Shown here: piece by piece, positions 30,423-38,315 of the stretch
How positions within the stretch are numbered: the first letter of the stretch is position 1
How the letters are laid out: every line of letters begins with the position of its first letter
DNA from: Chitinophagales bacterium
GTDB lineage: Bacteria; Bacteroidota; Bacteroidia; Chitinophagales; UBA2359
Direction of reading: 5' to 3'
NCBI GenBank assembly: GCA_020629005.1
Contig: JAHDEE010000037.1
Location: forward strand, 1-39,176
DNA length: 39,176 nucleotides
Notes under the pieces: model-generated
Told to the model about the DNA's origin: nothing
Database searches by the model: none
Seen by the model: the letters and a program-made list of their open reading frames with translations, nothing else
Translations under genes and position numbers: made by a program

Positions 30423-30458
30423 AAGTTAGCAGGTTATTAGGAAGATAGAAGCTAACTT
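30423..30458 (+). promoter_or_regulatory. Leader inverted repeat before the second PorP/SprF gene
   Basis: AAGTTAGC (30423-30430) and GCTAACTT (30451-30458) form a perfect 8-bp inverted repeat with a 20-nt loop, ending 7 nt before the ATG at 30466. It could be an operator or an mRNA hairpin limiting ribosome access. No T-run follows, so it is not a terminator. Function is inferred from position only. Confidence 0.4.
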
Positions 30459-30465
30459 GTACCTT

Positions 30466-31392
30466 ATGAGAAATGCAGTAACCTATTTGTCCCTGTTTGT
30501 CACGCTTTGGTTGGCGGTAAATATCCTATCAAGTGACAAGGCTATGGCCCAGCAAGAGGCCCATTATACACAGTATATGTTCAATGGGTTGGTGCTAAAC
30601 CCTGCCTATGCCGGCAGCAGAGACGTTATGAGTGCTGTTGCTTTCTATCGCCATCAGTGGCAAGGAATCGACAAAGCGCCTCGTACGGTTTCTCTTAGCT
30701 TGCACGGCGCCGCCAGCGAAAAGGTAGGCCTGGGCATCCACATGGAGAATGATCGCCTCGGTGTGCACAATCGTTTCAATCTTCATGGTAGCTATGCCTA
30801 CCGCTTCCGACTGGGCTACGGACAGATGTCTCTGGGACTAAGAGCTGGCTTTCACAATTACAATTCTAGATGGACGGAGACCCAATTGCAGGATCCTGAT
30901 GACCAGGTCTTTCATACAAACGAAAACAAACTGCTTCCAAACTTTGGTTTTGGGGCATTCTACTTCACCAATCAGTTATTTATCGGTGTTTCCGTACCGA
31001 AGATTTTGGAGCAGGATATCAGTATAACCAAAGTAGCAAAAGAACGCAGGCACTACTTTCTTACAGCAGGCCTATTGATTCCGATGGGCGTAAATCTGGA
31101 CTTGCGACCGTCGATGATGATGAAGGCTGTTCCGGGAGATGCGCCAATTAGTACGGATATCAACCTTAGCCTGCTGATACAGCGAGCCCTCTCACTTGGT
31201 GTCTCTTACCGAATCAAGGACAGCTGGGATTTTCTCGTGGAGTACCAGCTCAACCATCATCTCAGGTTGGGATATAGCTACGATCTCACTGCCACAGAGC
31301 TCAGGCACGAAAACTCAGGTAGCCACGAGATCATGTTGGGCTATGATTTTTCCTTTGACCGCGAACGCATCATTTCGCCACGACATTTCTAG
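30466..31392 (+). CDS. PorP/SprF family type IX secretion outer-membrane protein, second paralogue
   Basis: 308 residues from ATG at 30466; an in-frame TTG three codons upstream (30457) is a less likely start because it lies in the inverted repeat. Signal peptide 1-28 (SLFVTLWLAVNILSSDKAMA). The mature protein begins QQEAHYTQYMFNGLVLNPAY and continues FYRHQWQGIDKAP, GSYAYRF, GVSVPKILEQD, LRLGYSYDLTATEL and GSHEIMLGYDF, the same plan as the preceding paralogue. Predicted outer-membrane beta-barrel partner for a type IX cargo. It is separated from its paralogue by a terminator but is only 3 nt from rsmE, so the two are probably co-transcribed. Confidence 0.94.
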   Translation: MRNAVTYLSLFVTLWLAVNILSSDKAMAQQEAHYTQYMFNGLVLNPAYAGSRDVMSAVAFYRHQWQGIDKAPRTVSLSLHGAASEKVGLGIHMENDRLGVHNRFNLHGSYAYRFRLGYGQMSLGLRAGFHNYNSRWTETQLQDPDDQVFHTNENKLLPNFGFGAFYFTNQLFIGVSVPKILEQDISITKVAKERRHYFLTAGLLIPMGVNLDLRPSMMMKAVPGDAPISTDINLSLLIQRALSLGVSYRIKDSWDFLVEYQLNHHLRLGYSYDLTATELRHENSGSHEIMLGYDFSFDRERIISPRHF

Positions 31393-31395
31393 CAG

Positions 31396-32106
31396 ATGCA
31401 ACTGTTTTATGAGCCTGCTTTGCTTGAGGGCACCACTCAGCTCAATGAGGTGGAGGCGCATCACTGCATTCACGTACTACGCAAAAAGCCAGGAGACAAA
31501 ATCCACATTGTAGATGGAAAGGGCGGATTGTACGAGGTGGCCATTACCGAAATTCAGGGCCGCAAACGGTGTCATTTTGAGGTGTTGAGCAAACAAGAAG
31601 AGGTTGGCATTCCTCCCTATGAGCTACACTTAGCGATCGCACCCACCAAGAATATCAGCCGCATCGAGTGGTTGCTCGAGAAAGCGACGGAGCTTGGTAT
31701 CTCCGAAATCACTCCCTTCATAGCGCAACATTCCGAACGCAAAGCGGTGAAACAGGAGCGGCTCAACAAGATTCTCATTACTGCAATGAAGCAGAGTCTG
31801 CGAGCCAGTCTTCCAAAACTAAACGAAGCAAGAAGTCTCCAGCAATTCCTGAAAGAGCAGGCAAGTAATCAAGACCAAAAGTACATCGCGCACTTGCATC
31901 CGGATCATGAGCACCTATCTGCTCACTATGACGGTTCGCCGATGTTGGTAATGGTAGGCCCTGAAGGTGATTTTTCGGAGCAGGAAATCGAAGCGGCAAA
32001 GACCGCTGGCTTCAAGGGTATTTCGCTGGGGTCTTCTCGTCTACGTACCGAAACTGCCGGAATGTTGGTAGTGGCTTTTTGTAATTTGTATTGCATATCT
32101 GGGTAG
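31396..32106 (+). CDS. rsmE: 16S rRNA (uracil1498-N3)-methyltransferase RsmE
   Basis: 236 residues, normal family length. RsmE uses S-adenosylmethionine to methylate N3 of U1498 in 16S rRNA in the cytoplasm. The N-terminal ~70 residues form the PUA-like RNA-binding domain (HHCIHVLRKKPGD). The SPOUT methyltransferase part includes IAPTKNISRIEWLLEKATELGI (82-103), ITAMKQSLRA (128-137), VGPEGDFSEQE (187-197) and the knot motif LGSSRLRTETAG (211-222). The usual GPEGGF reads GPEGDF here. The ATG is 3 nt after the preceding stop. Confidence 0.96.
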   Translation: MQLFYEPALLEGTTQLNEVEAHHCIHVLRKKPGDKIHIVDGKGGLYEVAITEIQGRKRCHFEVLSKQEEVGIPPYELHLAIAPTKNISRIEWLLEKATELGISEITPFIAQHSERKAVKQERLNKILITAMKQSLRASLPKLNEARSLQQFLKEQASNQDQKYIAHLHPDHEHLSAHYDGSPMLVMVGPEGDFSEQEIEAAKTAGFKGISLGSSRLRTETAGMLVVAFCNLYCISG

Positions 32107-32192
32107 TGTAGGCTTAAGGGGGATGCGAATTTTGCCATTACAGATCATGATTGCGTCCAGATCGTTAATGAAAATTGGTAACTTTACAGTAG

Positions 32193-32909
32193 ATGAATCG
32201 ATTGTCTACTAAGAAGTATGAAACCGCTATTGGCCAAGCCGTCCAAAGGTTTTGGTCAATTCGGAAAGCTCAAAAGACTAGTTTCGAAAAAAAGCAGGAC
32301 GTAGGAAACCGGGGAGCAGTTACGGGCGGAAGACACCTGGATGGTTTCCTTGACGTTCTTGTACAAGTCTCGGTAGATATCGGAGTACCCAGAAACTGTC
32401 TCTTTTTGAAAGGAAACACGCTACCTGGGTACTTTAGACCAACCAAGAACTGGGATTTTCTTGTTATGACTCCCCGCAAGGAACTCATTGCAGCTGTAGA
32501 ACTTAAATCTCAAGTTGGATCATTTGGAAATAACTTTAACAACCGTTCAGAAGAGGCTATCGGGAGTGCTGTCGATTTTTGGACCGCTTTTAGGGAGAAT
32601 GGGTTCAATACTTTTAGGCCCCCTTGGGTTGGTTATATGTTTCTTGTTGAAAAGTCGGCAAAATCTACTTCATTAGTGCGAATTGCCGAACCCCACTTTG
32701 ATGTCCGGAATGAGTTCAAAGAATCAAGCTATCTCGATCGATACAGATTATTGTGCCAGAAATTAATGTTGGAAAAGCATTATACGTCCACCGCTGTTCT
32801 CTGGACGAATGAAATAGCAGAATTTGGCAGCCTTGAAGAATCGATTTCGATTCAGTCTTTCCTGCTGTCATTGATGGGCCATTTGCAAAGCAAATCTAAT
32901 TTATTTTGA
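32193..32909 (+). CDS. PaeR7I/XhoI-family type II restriction endonuclease
   Basis: 238 residues with ATG at 32193. It matches the XhoI/PaeR7I family (Pfam XhoI), which cuts CTCGAG: the NWDFLVM strand (D88), VELKSQVGSFGNNFNNR (102-118) and EEAIGSAVDFWTAFRE (120-135) are the family signature. D88, E103 and K105 fit a PD-(D/E)XK catalytic site. The methyltransferase gene follows after 2 nt. Specificity for CTCGAG is inferred from the family. The gene is intact and somewhat more AT-rich than its neighbours, consistent with a transferred cassette. An 86-nt spacer separates it from rsmE. Confidence 0.9.
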   Translation: MNRLSTKKYETAIGQAVQRFWSIRKAQKTSFEKKQDVGNRGAVTGGRHLDGFLDVLVQVSVDIGVPRNCLFLKGNTLPGYFRPTKNWDFLVMTPRKELIAAVELKSQVGSFGNNFNNRSEEAIGSAVDFWTAFRENGFNTFRPPWVGYMFLVEKSAKSTSLVRIAEPHFDVRNEFKESSYLDRYRLLCQKLMLEKHYTSTAVLWTNEIAEFGSLEESISIQSFLLSLMGHLQSKSNLF

Positions 32910-32911
32910 TC

Positions 32912-34510
32912 ATGCGGTATGGAGAAAGAACTAGCGGCGGTGTACATGGAACGGTTGTGACAAGGATTGAGGTAGTCCGGAAAATGCTGGATCTATGTAA
33001 TTACCGATCTCAGGAAAATCTCGAAGGAATTCGTGTTATAGAACCAGCCGCGGGAGAAGGTGCGTTTGCAATTGAGATAGTAAAGAGACTCAGAGAGTCA
33101 TCGGAGAATCATGGTTTCTGTTTCGAAAAGTCTTTAGAGAACTTGGTTTTTTGCGAAATTGAGAAGGAAAACATTCACGTTTTGCGAGCAAAAGTTGCTT
33201 TGAGTCTTGGTGTTGATTTTTCCAGCTTACCGCTCAGTATGTTCATTTGCGGAGATTTCCTAACCAGTGATTTTGCAAAATGCGACATTGTAATTGGTAA
33301 TCCTCCCTATGTCAGACATGAGAAAATCCCAGAAGCAAGTAGGACTTTATACAAAAGATACTTCAAGACTTTTACTCACCGTTCAGACCTCTATATTCCT
33401 TTCTTCGAGAAGGGCTTGGGGCTACTCAAGCAAACTGGACAGATGGTCTATATTTGCTCAAATCGCTGGATGAAGAGCCAATACGGAGTGAATCTTCGAA
33501 CGCTCATCGCTAGTCAATATCACTTGAAGTATATCATAGATTTGGAAGACGTAGATGCATTTGAGGAGTCTGTTTTGGCATATGCTGCGATCACCTCAAT
33601 AAGTGCTTCAGAGAATCCGGAGAAAAGCAGTTTCTACAAATTGCGTTCGCTAAGCGATCTAATAAACTTTAGTCTCGAACAGCCCCCCTCCCAGCGTCTT
33701 AATTTGACTACAAAAAATTGGTTTGCAATTGAGTATGCAGATATAGGCATTGCACGAAAACTGACTTCAATCGTGGAGCAAGGCTTTAAGATCGGGATTG
33801 GCGTTGCAACTGGGAGAGATGGTGTTTTTATTGGTAAGCACTTAATCAATGAGGTGGAATCAGAATTGCTATTGCCAATTATTACTTCCAAAGGATTGGC
33901 AGCAGACAAGATTGAGTGGCAAGGAAAGTACTTATTGAATCCCTTTGCACCAAACGGTACTCTGATCGACTTGCAGGAATATCCAAAAGCCAGTCAGTAT
34001 TTAAGAAAGCATTTTGCATCACTTTCTTCAAGACATGTTGCTAAGAAAAACCCAAAGAACTGGTTTCGTACGATCGATCGAATTTATCCTGAATTGCACA
34101 AGAGACACAAAATTTTACTGCCTGACATAACGGGCAGACGGTTTTTGCATATCGATCAGGGAAATTTTTATCCTCATCACAATCTCTACTATATTTCTGG
34201 GAGAGATACACTTTCGCTGGAAGTGTTGGCAGCTATTCTGATGTCGGATTTTGTTCGAGCTCAATTGATTCATGTAGGAAATGTTATGAATGGAGGGTAC
34301 CCTCGTTGGCAGAGCCAAAATATTCGAAAGCTTAGGATTCCGTATTTGGATGCGATCACAGACAGTGACAAGACCAAGTTGGTCCTTGCCTACCGAAAGA
34401 ATTCATTGTCAGAAATAAATGAAATTATCAACGCGGAGCGAATAATTGAATTTGTAAGAACTGAAGGTCAACTGCGACTATTTGACCCGCCTGCTGATTA
34501 TGATCAGTAG
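32912..34510 (+). CDS. Type II N6-adenine DNA methyltransferase (PaeR7I/XhoI-type)
   Basis: 532 residues from ATG at 32912, 2 nt after the endonuclease stop; an upstream TTG at 32906 would overlap it. The SAM-binding motif EPAAGEGAF is at 44-52, an acidic CEIE at 81-84, and the catalytic NPPY at 130-133, the signature of gamma-class N6-adenine methyltransferases. The C-terminal half (ISGRDTLSLEVLAAILMSD, NGGYPRWQSQNIRKLRIP) resembles TaqI-like target-recognition domains. It should protect the host by methylating the adenine of the endonuclease target, presumably CTCGAG. Tight coupling with the nuclease gene indicates co-expression; no controller gene is visible. Confidence 0.92.
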   Translation: MRYGERTSGGVHGTVVTRIEVVRKMLDLCNYRSQENLEGIRVIEPAAGEGAFAIEIVKRLRESSENHGFCFEKSLENLVFCEIEKENIHVLRAKVALSLGVDFSSLPLSMFICGDFLTSDFAKCDIVIGNPPYVRHEKIPEASRTLYKRYFKTFTHRSDLYIPFFEKGLGLLKQTGQMVYICSNRWMKSQYGVNLRTLIASQYHLKYIIDLEDVDAFEESVLAYAAITSISASENPEKSSFYKLRSLSDLINFSLEQPPSQRLNLTTKNWFAIEYADIGIARKLTSIVEQGFKIGIGVATGRDGVFIGKHLINEVESELLLPIITSKGLAADKIEWQGKYLLNPFAPNGTLIDLQEYPKASQYLRKHFASLSSRHVAKKNPKNWFRTIDRIYPELHKRHKILLPDITGRRFLHIDQGNFYPHHNLYYISGRDTLSLEVLAAILMSDFVRAQLIHVGNVMNGGYPRWQSQNIRKLRIPYLDAITDSDKTKLVLAYRKNSLSEINEIINAERIIEFVRTEGQLRLFDPPADYDQ

Positions 34511-34660
34511 GACGAGCGCAAAGTCATGCACAGTTTGAATAAGATTGTCTTGTATCAGCGAAGACCCCGTGAAGCAGCATAGCCATAGCTGCATTGCTGA
34601 AAAACATCTAAGGATGATAGAAATAGATGGCTGTCAAATTATTCAGTTGCCGTACCAAAA
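34511..34660. repeat. Diverged copy of the palindromic element (copy 2)
   Basis: The right half (about 34573-34650) aligns with copy 1: the 12-mer ATAGCCATAGCT, then GCTGA, CATC, AAGG and a GGCTGTCAAA-like end. TGATAGAAATAGA matches TGACAGAAATAGA of copy 3. The left half is poorly matched and the CTAGTGC/GCACTAG tips are absent. It fills the gap between the methyltransferase stop (34510) and the stop of the convergent membrane-protein gene (34664). Boundaries are approximate. Confidence 0.5.
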
Positions 34661-34663
34661 TAA

Positions 34664-35140
34664 CTAACCCTTGGCAAGCCCACTAATCGCCTGCAATAGC
34701 TGCTCTTGCTGCGCGGTGCCAACATACACGAATCGTTTGGTATTCTTTCGGCCAATCTTGACTGCTGAACCGAATTTGGCATTATAAATCCAGCCATCGC
34801 GTGCGAGTCGGATGCCAATTCCATAGTACCAGGGAACATTTGTAGCGACTGCTTGCTTTGTTTGTAAAGCGGATATTGGGTATCGCTTTTTGATGATCCC
34901 CCACATGCCGTAACTAATTCGAAGTTCATCTTTGTTTATAGTGGTTTCCATTTTGTAAAACAATACAATTGGTAAGATGATGAACGCTGCCATTAACGAC
35001 AATAGCCAGAGATTTAGCGGCTCTTTGGTCGCCATTGTAATTCTGAAGAATAGCAACCCCAGCACGATGATTGGTACGATAAACAGCACTAAAGAAAAGT
35101 ACTGTTTTTCGTAATAAATAAGCTCTTTTTTGCTTTCCAT
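34664..35140 (-). CDS. Small two-helix membrane protein with PH-like C-terminal part
   Basis: 158 residues from ATG at 35140 (MESKKELIYY); a TTG further upstream (35176) is less likely. Two hydrophobic helices lie at about 15-33 (FSLVLFIVPIIVLGLLFF) and 43-62 (LNLWLLSLMAAFIILPIVLF). The soluble part that follows (ELRISYGMWGIIKKRYPIS, YYGIGIRLARDGWIYNAKFG, KRFVYVGTAQQEQLLQAI) looks like the bacterial PH-domain-like proteins common in Bacteroidota. Function is unknown. It lies downstream of MurF-Alr on the same strand after a 225-nt gap and converges with the methyltransferase gene. Confidence 0.8.
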   Translation of the reverse strand: MESKKELIYYEKQYFSLVLFIVPIIVLGLLFFRITMATKEPLNLWLLSLMAAFIILPIVLFYKMETTINKDELRISYGMWGIIKKRYPISALQTKQAVATNVPWYYGIGIRLARDGWIYNAKFGSAVKIGRKNTKRFVYVGTAQQEQLLQAISGLAKG

Positions 35141-35365
35141 GACTACGTGTTTTTGGGCCCGAATTACTGCCGCCAACAGCTGGAATTCAACTTACGATCA
35201 GATTGGTGATAACTGCAGAACTTCCATACGCTGAGAATTCCACTGCGCTAGTGCCAGCTTAACAAATTAGTGTCTCGACTGTGCGATTTAGTTCCGGGCT
35301 AATGAACCATTGCTTGTTTTGCTTCTGTGCGAACGTAGAAGAGGTGCTTCTCTAGAATCTCCGCT

Positions 35366-37852
35366 CTATTCAATGTAAAACACCCTCTTGACACGTTGCG
35401 AAATGCTGGTCATCAACTCGTATGCAATGGTGTTTGCCCAGGATGCCACTTGCTCCACACTAGGTGTCTCTCCAAATAGCAATACTTCGTCTCCTGGAGC
35501 AACCCCAGGTATATCGCTTACATCGACCATGCACATATCCATACAAATGTTGCCGATAGTAGGGGCTAGTTGACCTCGGATGAGCACGGAGGCTTTGCCA
35601 TCGCTAAGCGATCGGAAATATCCATCCGCATAACCGATGGCAATGGTGGCAATAATTCTCGGTTCATTGCCCGTCTGTCCTACACGACCATAGCCTATGC
35701 TGCTGTGTGCAGGTACAGTTTTGACCTGAGAGACAAATGACTTGAGGCTTGCAACAGTTTGTAATTCCTGTTGCAATTTGTTTGAAGGGTCAACACCATA
35801 TAGCCCGATGCCGAGCCGCACCATATCAAAATGAGCTTCAGGGAAATTGACAACACCAGTGGAATTGAGAATGTGTCTAAGCGGAGCAATTTGAAGTTGC
35901 TTGTTGATTGTGTTGCAGAGTGACTTGAAGGTCTCGATTTGTTGCAGTGAATAAGCTTTGCCGTTTGGGGTGTCGCTTACCGAAAGATGAGACATCAGGG
36001 ATTTTATCTCAAGGGAGTCATTGGCTTTGCGGCAAGTTTCGATCAGTTCCCGTATGTCCTTACTGCCAAAACCCAATCGATTCATTCCAGTCTCAAGTTT
36101 AATGTGAATGGGGTAGGGCAGGGGCACCTGCGATCTTTGTAGTGCCTTTAGGAATTGATCTAGTTGTTCAATGTTGAATATTTCAGGTTCCAATTGATTT
36201 TGAACCATTATCTCAAAACTGCCCGGATAAGAGTTCATCACCATTATCGGCAGTTGTATGCCTGCTTTTCTGATCTGCACACCCTCATCCGGGTAGGCGA
36301 CTGCCAGGTAGTCGGCTTTGTGGTAGCTCAGTGTTTTTGCCACTTCTGTGCTACCACTTCCGTAGGCTGCTGATTTGACCATCGCCATTACTTTCACATG
36401 CTTGTCTAGCAAAGAACGATAGATCCGTAGATTGTGCGCAATGGCATTGAGATTGATCTCTAGTCGTGTCTGATGAGCTTTCAGGGAAAGCTTGTTTACG
36501 ATTTGCTCAAAATGAAATTTTCGAGCTCCTTTGAAGAGAATTGTGGCATGACTCCAGAGGGACAAATCATGTTGAGCCAAGAAATCCTTGCTCCGCTCGT
36601 AGCTCTTGCTTTGAAAATGGTGCGTCAGAGCTGGAGCCAAATGCAGGGCAGATTCAGGTCCGATTGTGACAACCTCAGTGAGACTTCTTGCTTTGAGTAA
36701 TTCAGCAACTTCGGAGTACAACTCCGGCTTCGCACGGCCTGTCTGCAAAAGATCTGATAGGACCACAATCTTATCCTGACTCTGCTGCTGTTGATCTAGA
36801 AAATCTAATGCAATTCGGAGCGACTGCAGATCGGAATTGTAGGCATCGTTGATGAGCTGGCAGGAGTTGATACCTTGCTTCATTTCCAGGCGCATAGCTA
36901 CCGGTTCCAGACTTCGAAGTCGATTTTGGATTTGCTGATGGGATAGTCCATATTCAAGTAGAAAGACTACACAGCAGCACAGGTTTTCGATAGACGCTTG
37001 ATCGGTAAAGGGAATATCGAAATGTATGCTTGTTTCGGAAGCGTGATGGCGCATTTGCAACTTAGTGCTGTTGCCAGTAGCCTTTAGAGCGATCAATTGA
37101 TAGTCAGAAAGCTTGGAACTGCCCCAGGAGATGGCTTTGCTGTCTCTACTCATGCTCAAAATGGCTGTACTGAGCTCGGGATAATCATTGGGGTATACAA
37201 ACCATTTGCAGCCCTGAAACAGTTGCAGTTTTTCTTTTGCCTTCTGCAGTCGATTGTCGAAACCCTCATCATGAGCGCTGCCGAGGTTGGTGATGATTCC
37301 GTAATCGCACTTTAGCATTTTGGCTAATTGCTTCATTTCGTTAGGCAGGGAGATGCCGGCCTCAAATATTCCCAGGCTATGATGCGATCTCATTTCAAGC
37401 AGCGAGAGCGGCACGCCAATCTGTGAGTTATAGCTTTTCGGCGAACGTACAATCACATGATCCTGCCACAGCATTTGAAACAGCCATTCTTTGACAATGG
37501 TCTTTCCATTGCTGCCGGTGATTGCAATCACCGGATAGCGAAATTGTTGTCTTTGCGAGGCTGCAATTTGCTGCAATGCCTGTATGCTGTCCGGTACTTG
37601 TAGCACATTGGCTTCGGGAGTTGAGCTGAGATTAATTGGTGTTTGGACTATGAAGTTTCGAAACCCCTTTAGGTACAGTTCTTTGATGTACTGATGTCCA
37701 TCGTGCTGCCTTCCCCTTATGGCAAAAAATAAAGCTTTGCTATGTTCCCGTCTTTGCCGACTGTCAAGCAGGAAATGCTGTATACCGGGATTGGAGACTT
37801 GCTGCAAGAAGCGAGCACTGGTCAGTGATGCAATTTGGTTTAGCTGCAACAT
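35366..37852 (-). CDS. murF-alr: Bifunctional MurF ligase / alanine racemase
   Basis: 828 residues with ATG at 37852. The N-terminal ~455 residues are MurF, which adds D-Ala-D-Ala to UDP-MurNAc-tripeptide using ATP: DSR (30-32), the ATP loop TGSNGKT (112-118), SYNSQIGVPLSLLEM (139-153), EAGIS (164-168), and NDAYNSD (335-341). The C-terminal part (~460-828) is a fold-III PLP alanine racemase: RLEINLNAIAHNL, catalytic K493 in MVKSAAYGSG, SIGYGRVG with catalytic Y721, GYADGY (740-745) and CMDMCMVDVSD (770-780). Such a fusion is standard in Bacteroidota and links D-alanine supply to its use in peptidoglycan synthesis in the cytoplasm. It lies 54 nt downstream of the Rieske gene, probably in one transcript. 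Confidence 0.96.
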   Translation of the reverse strand: MLQLNQIASLTSARFLQQVSNPGIQHFLLDSRQRREHSKALFFAIRGRQHDGHQYIKELYLKGFRNFIVQTPINLSSTPEANVLQVPDSIQALQQIAASQRQQFRYPVIAITGSNGKTIVKEWLFQMLWQDHVIVRSPKSYNSQIGVPLSLLEMRSHHSLGIFEAGISLPNEMKQLAKMLKCDYGIITNLGSAHDEGFDNRLQKAKEKLQLFQGCKWFVYPNDYPELSTAILSMSRDSKAISWGSSKLSDYQLIALKATGNSTKLQMRHHASETSIHFDIPFTDQASIENLCCCVVFLLEYGLSHQQIQNRLRSLEPVAMRLEMKQGINSCQLINDAYNSDLQSLRIALDFLDQQQQSQDKIVVLSDLLQTGRAKPELYSEVAELLKARSLTEVVTIGPESALHLAPALTHHFQSKSYERSKDFLAQHDLSLWSHATILFKGARKFHFEQIVNKLSLKAHQTRLEINLNAIAHNLRIYRSLLDKHVKVMAMVKSAAYGSGSTEVAKTLSYHKADYLAVAYPDEGVQIRKAGIQLPIMVMNSYPGSFEIMVQNQLEPEIFNIEQLDQFLKALQRSQVPLPYPIHIKLETGMNRLGFGSKDIRELIETCRKANDSLEIKSLMSHLSVSDTPNGKAYSLQQIETFKSLCNTINKQLQIAPLRHILNSTGVVNFPEAHFDMVRLGIGLYGVDPSNKLQQELQTVASLKSFVSQVKTVPAHSSIGYGRVGQTGNEPRIIATIAIGYADGYFRSLSDGKASVLIRGQLAPTIGNICMDMCMVDVSDIPGVAPGDEVLLFGETPSVEQVASWANTIAYELMTSISQRVKRVFYIE

Positions 37853-37906
37853 TTGGTCTCTATTGTCAATTCGGGTTAATTGCCTAAGATTGAGAAAAAC
37901 GCAAAA

Positions 37907-38248
37907 CTACCAGAAATCCCACCATTTTTGTTCCGGCCATTCAATGTACAGCCCATTTGCTCGTTGTTCAACTGCGTATCGTTGAATGTTGTAACCTTCT
38001 CCGCTTATGTTCTTGCCGGTACAGACATCAAATTCATAGCGATGCCAGGGGCATACAATTGCGCCTTGTTCTGTGCACCAGCCGCCATCTAAAGGACCGC
38101 CGGCATGCGGACATTTGGCAGGTAGGGCATGGAATTGGTCCTTAAATCGAACTACGACAAGGTCTTTCCCTTTGACCAGTGTTCTCTTTATTTGTCCGTT
38201 TTGCCATTGAGAGACTGGTGGCATACCAGGGATTTTGAGCCAGGGCAT
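37907..38248 (-). CDS. Rieske [2Fe-2S] ferredoxin
   Basis: 113 residues with ATG at 38248. The cluster ligands are visible: C46-x-H48 in CPHAGGPL and C66-x-x-H69 in CPWHRYEF, the Rieske pattern with spacing typical of soluble ferredoxin components such as those of nitrite reductase small subunits and dioxygenases. There is no signal peptide or membrane segment, so it is cytoplasmic. It is likely an electron carrier; its partner is not in the window. It is upstream of murF-alr on the same strand and divergent from the 38316 gene. Confidence 0.93.
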   Translation of the reverse strand: MPWLKIPGMPPVSQWQNGQIKRTLVKGKDLVVVRFKDQFHALPAKCPHAGGPLDGGWCTEQGAIVCPWHRYEFDVCTGKNISGEGYNIQRYAVEQRANGLYIEWPEQKWWDFW

Positions 38249-38259
38249 TGGGAATTGAT

Positions 38260-38308
38260 TTGCAGTGAACTATTGTGTCTCGGATACTTTATCTTAGTAA
38301 CAAGATAA
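38260..38308 (+). promoter_or_regulatory. Palindromic operator-like site in the divergent spacer
   Basis: TTATCTT (38289-38295) and AAGATAA (38302-38308) form a perfect 7-bp inverted repeat with a 6-nt loop, 7 nt before the ATG at 38316. It overlaps a weak -7-like box TACTTTAT (38285-38292), preceded after 22 nt by TTG (38260-38262). The arrangement could be a repressor site shared by both divergent genes, or an mRNA hairpin over the ribosome site. Only the palindrome is certain. Confidence 0.4.
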
Positions 38309-38315
38309 GGATAAC

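Noticed and set aside
32906-32914. TTG at 32906 as the methyltransferase start
   Set aside because: ATG at 32912 follows two codons later and avoids overlap with the nuclease stop, so it is the simpler choice.
35248-35305. CTAGTGCC at 35248-35255 with a CCGGGCTAATG-like segment downstream, a possible fourth palindromic element
   Set aside because: Only the octamer matches the element tip. The arms pair poorly and no internal segment aligns with the other copies. The rest of the 35141-35365 gap shows nothing else clear.
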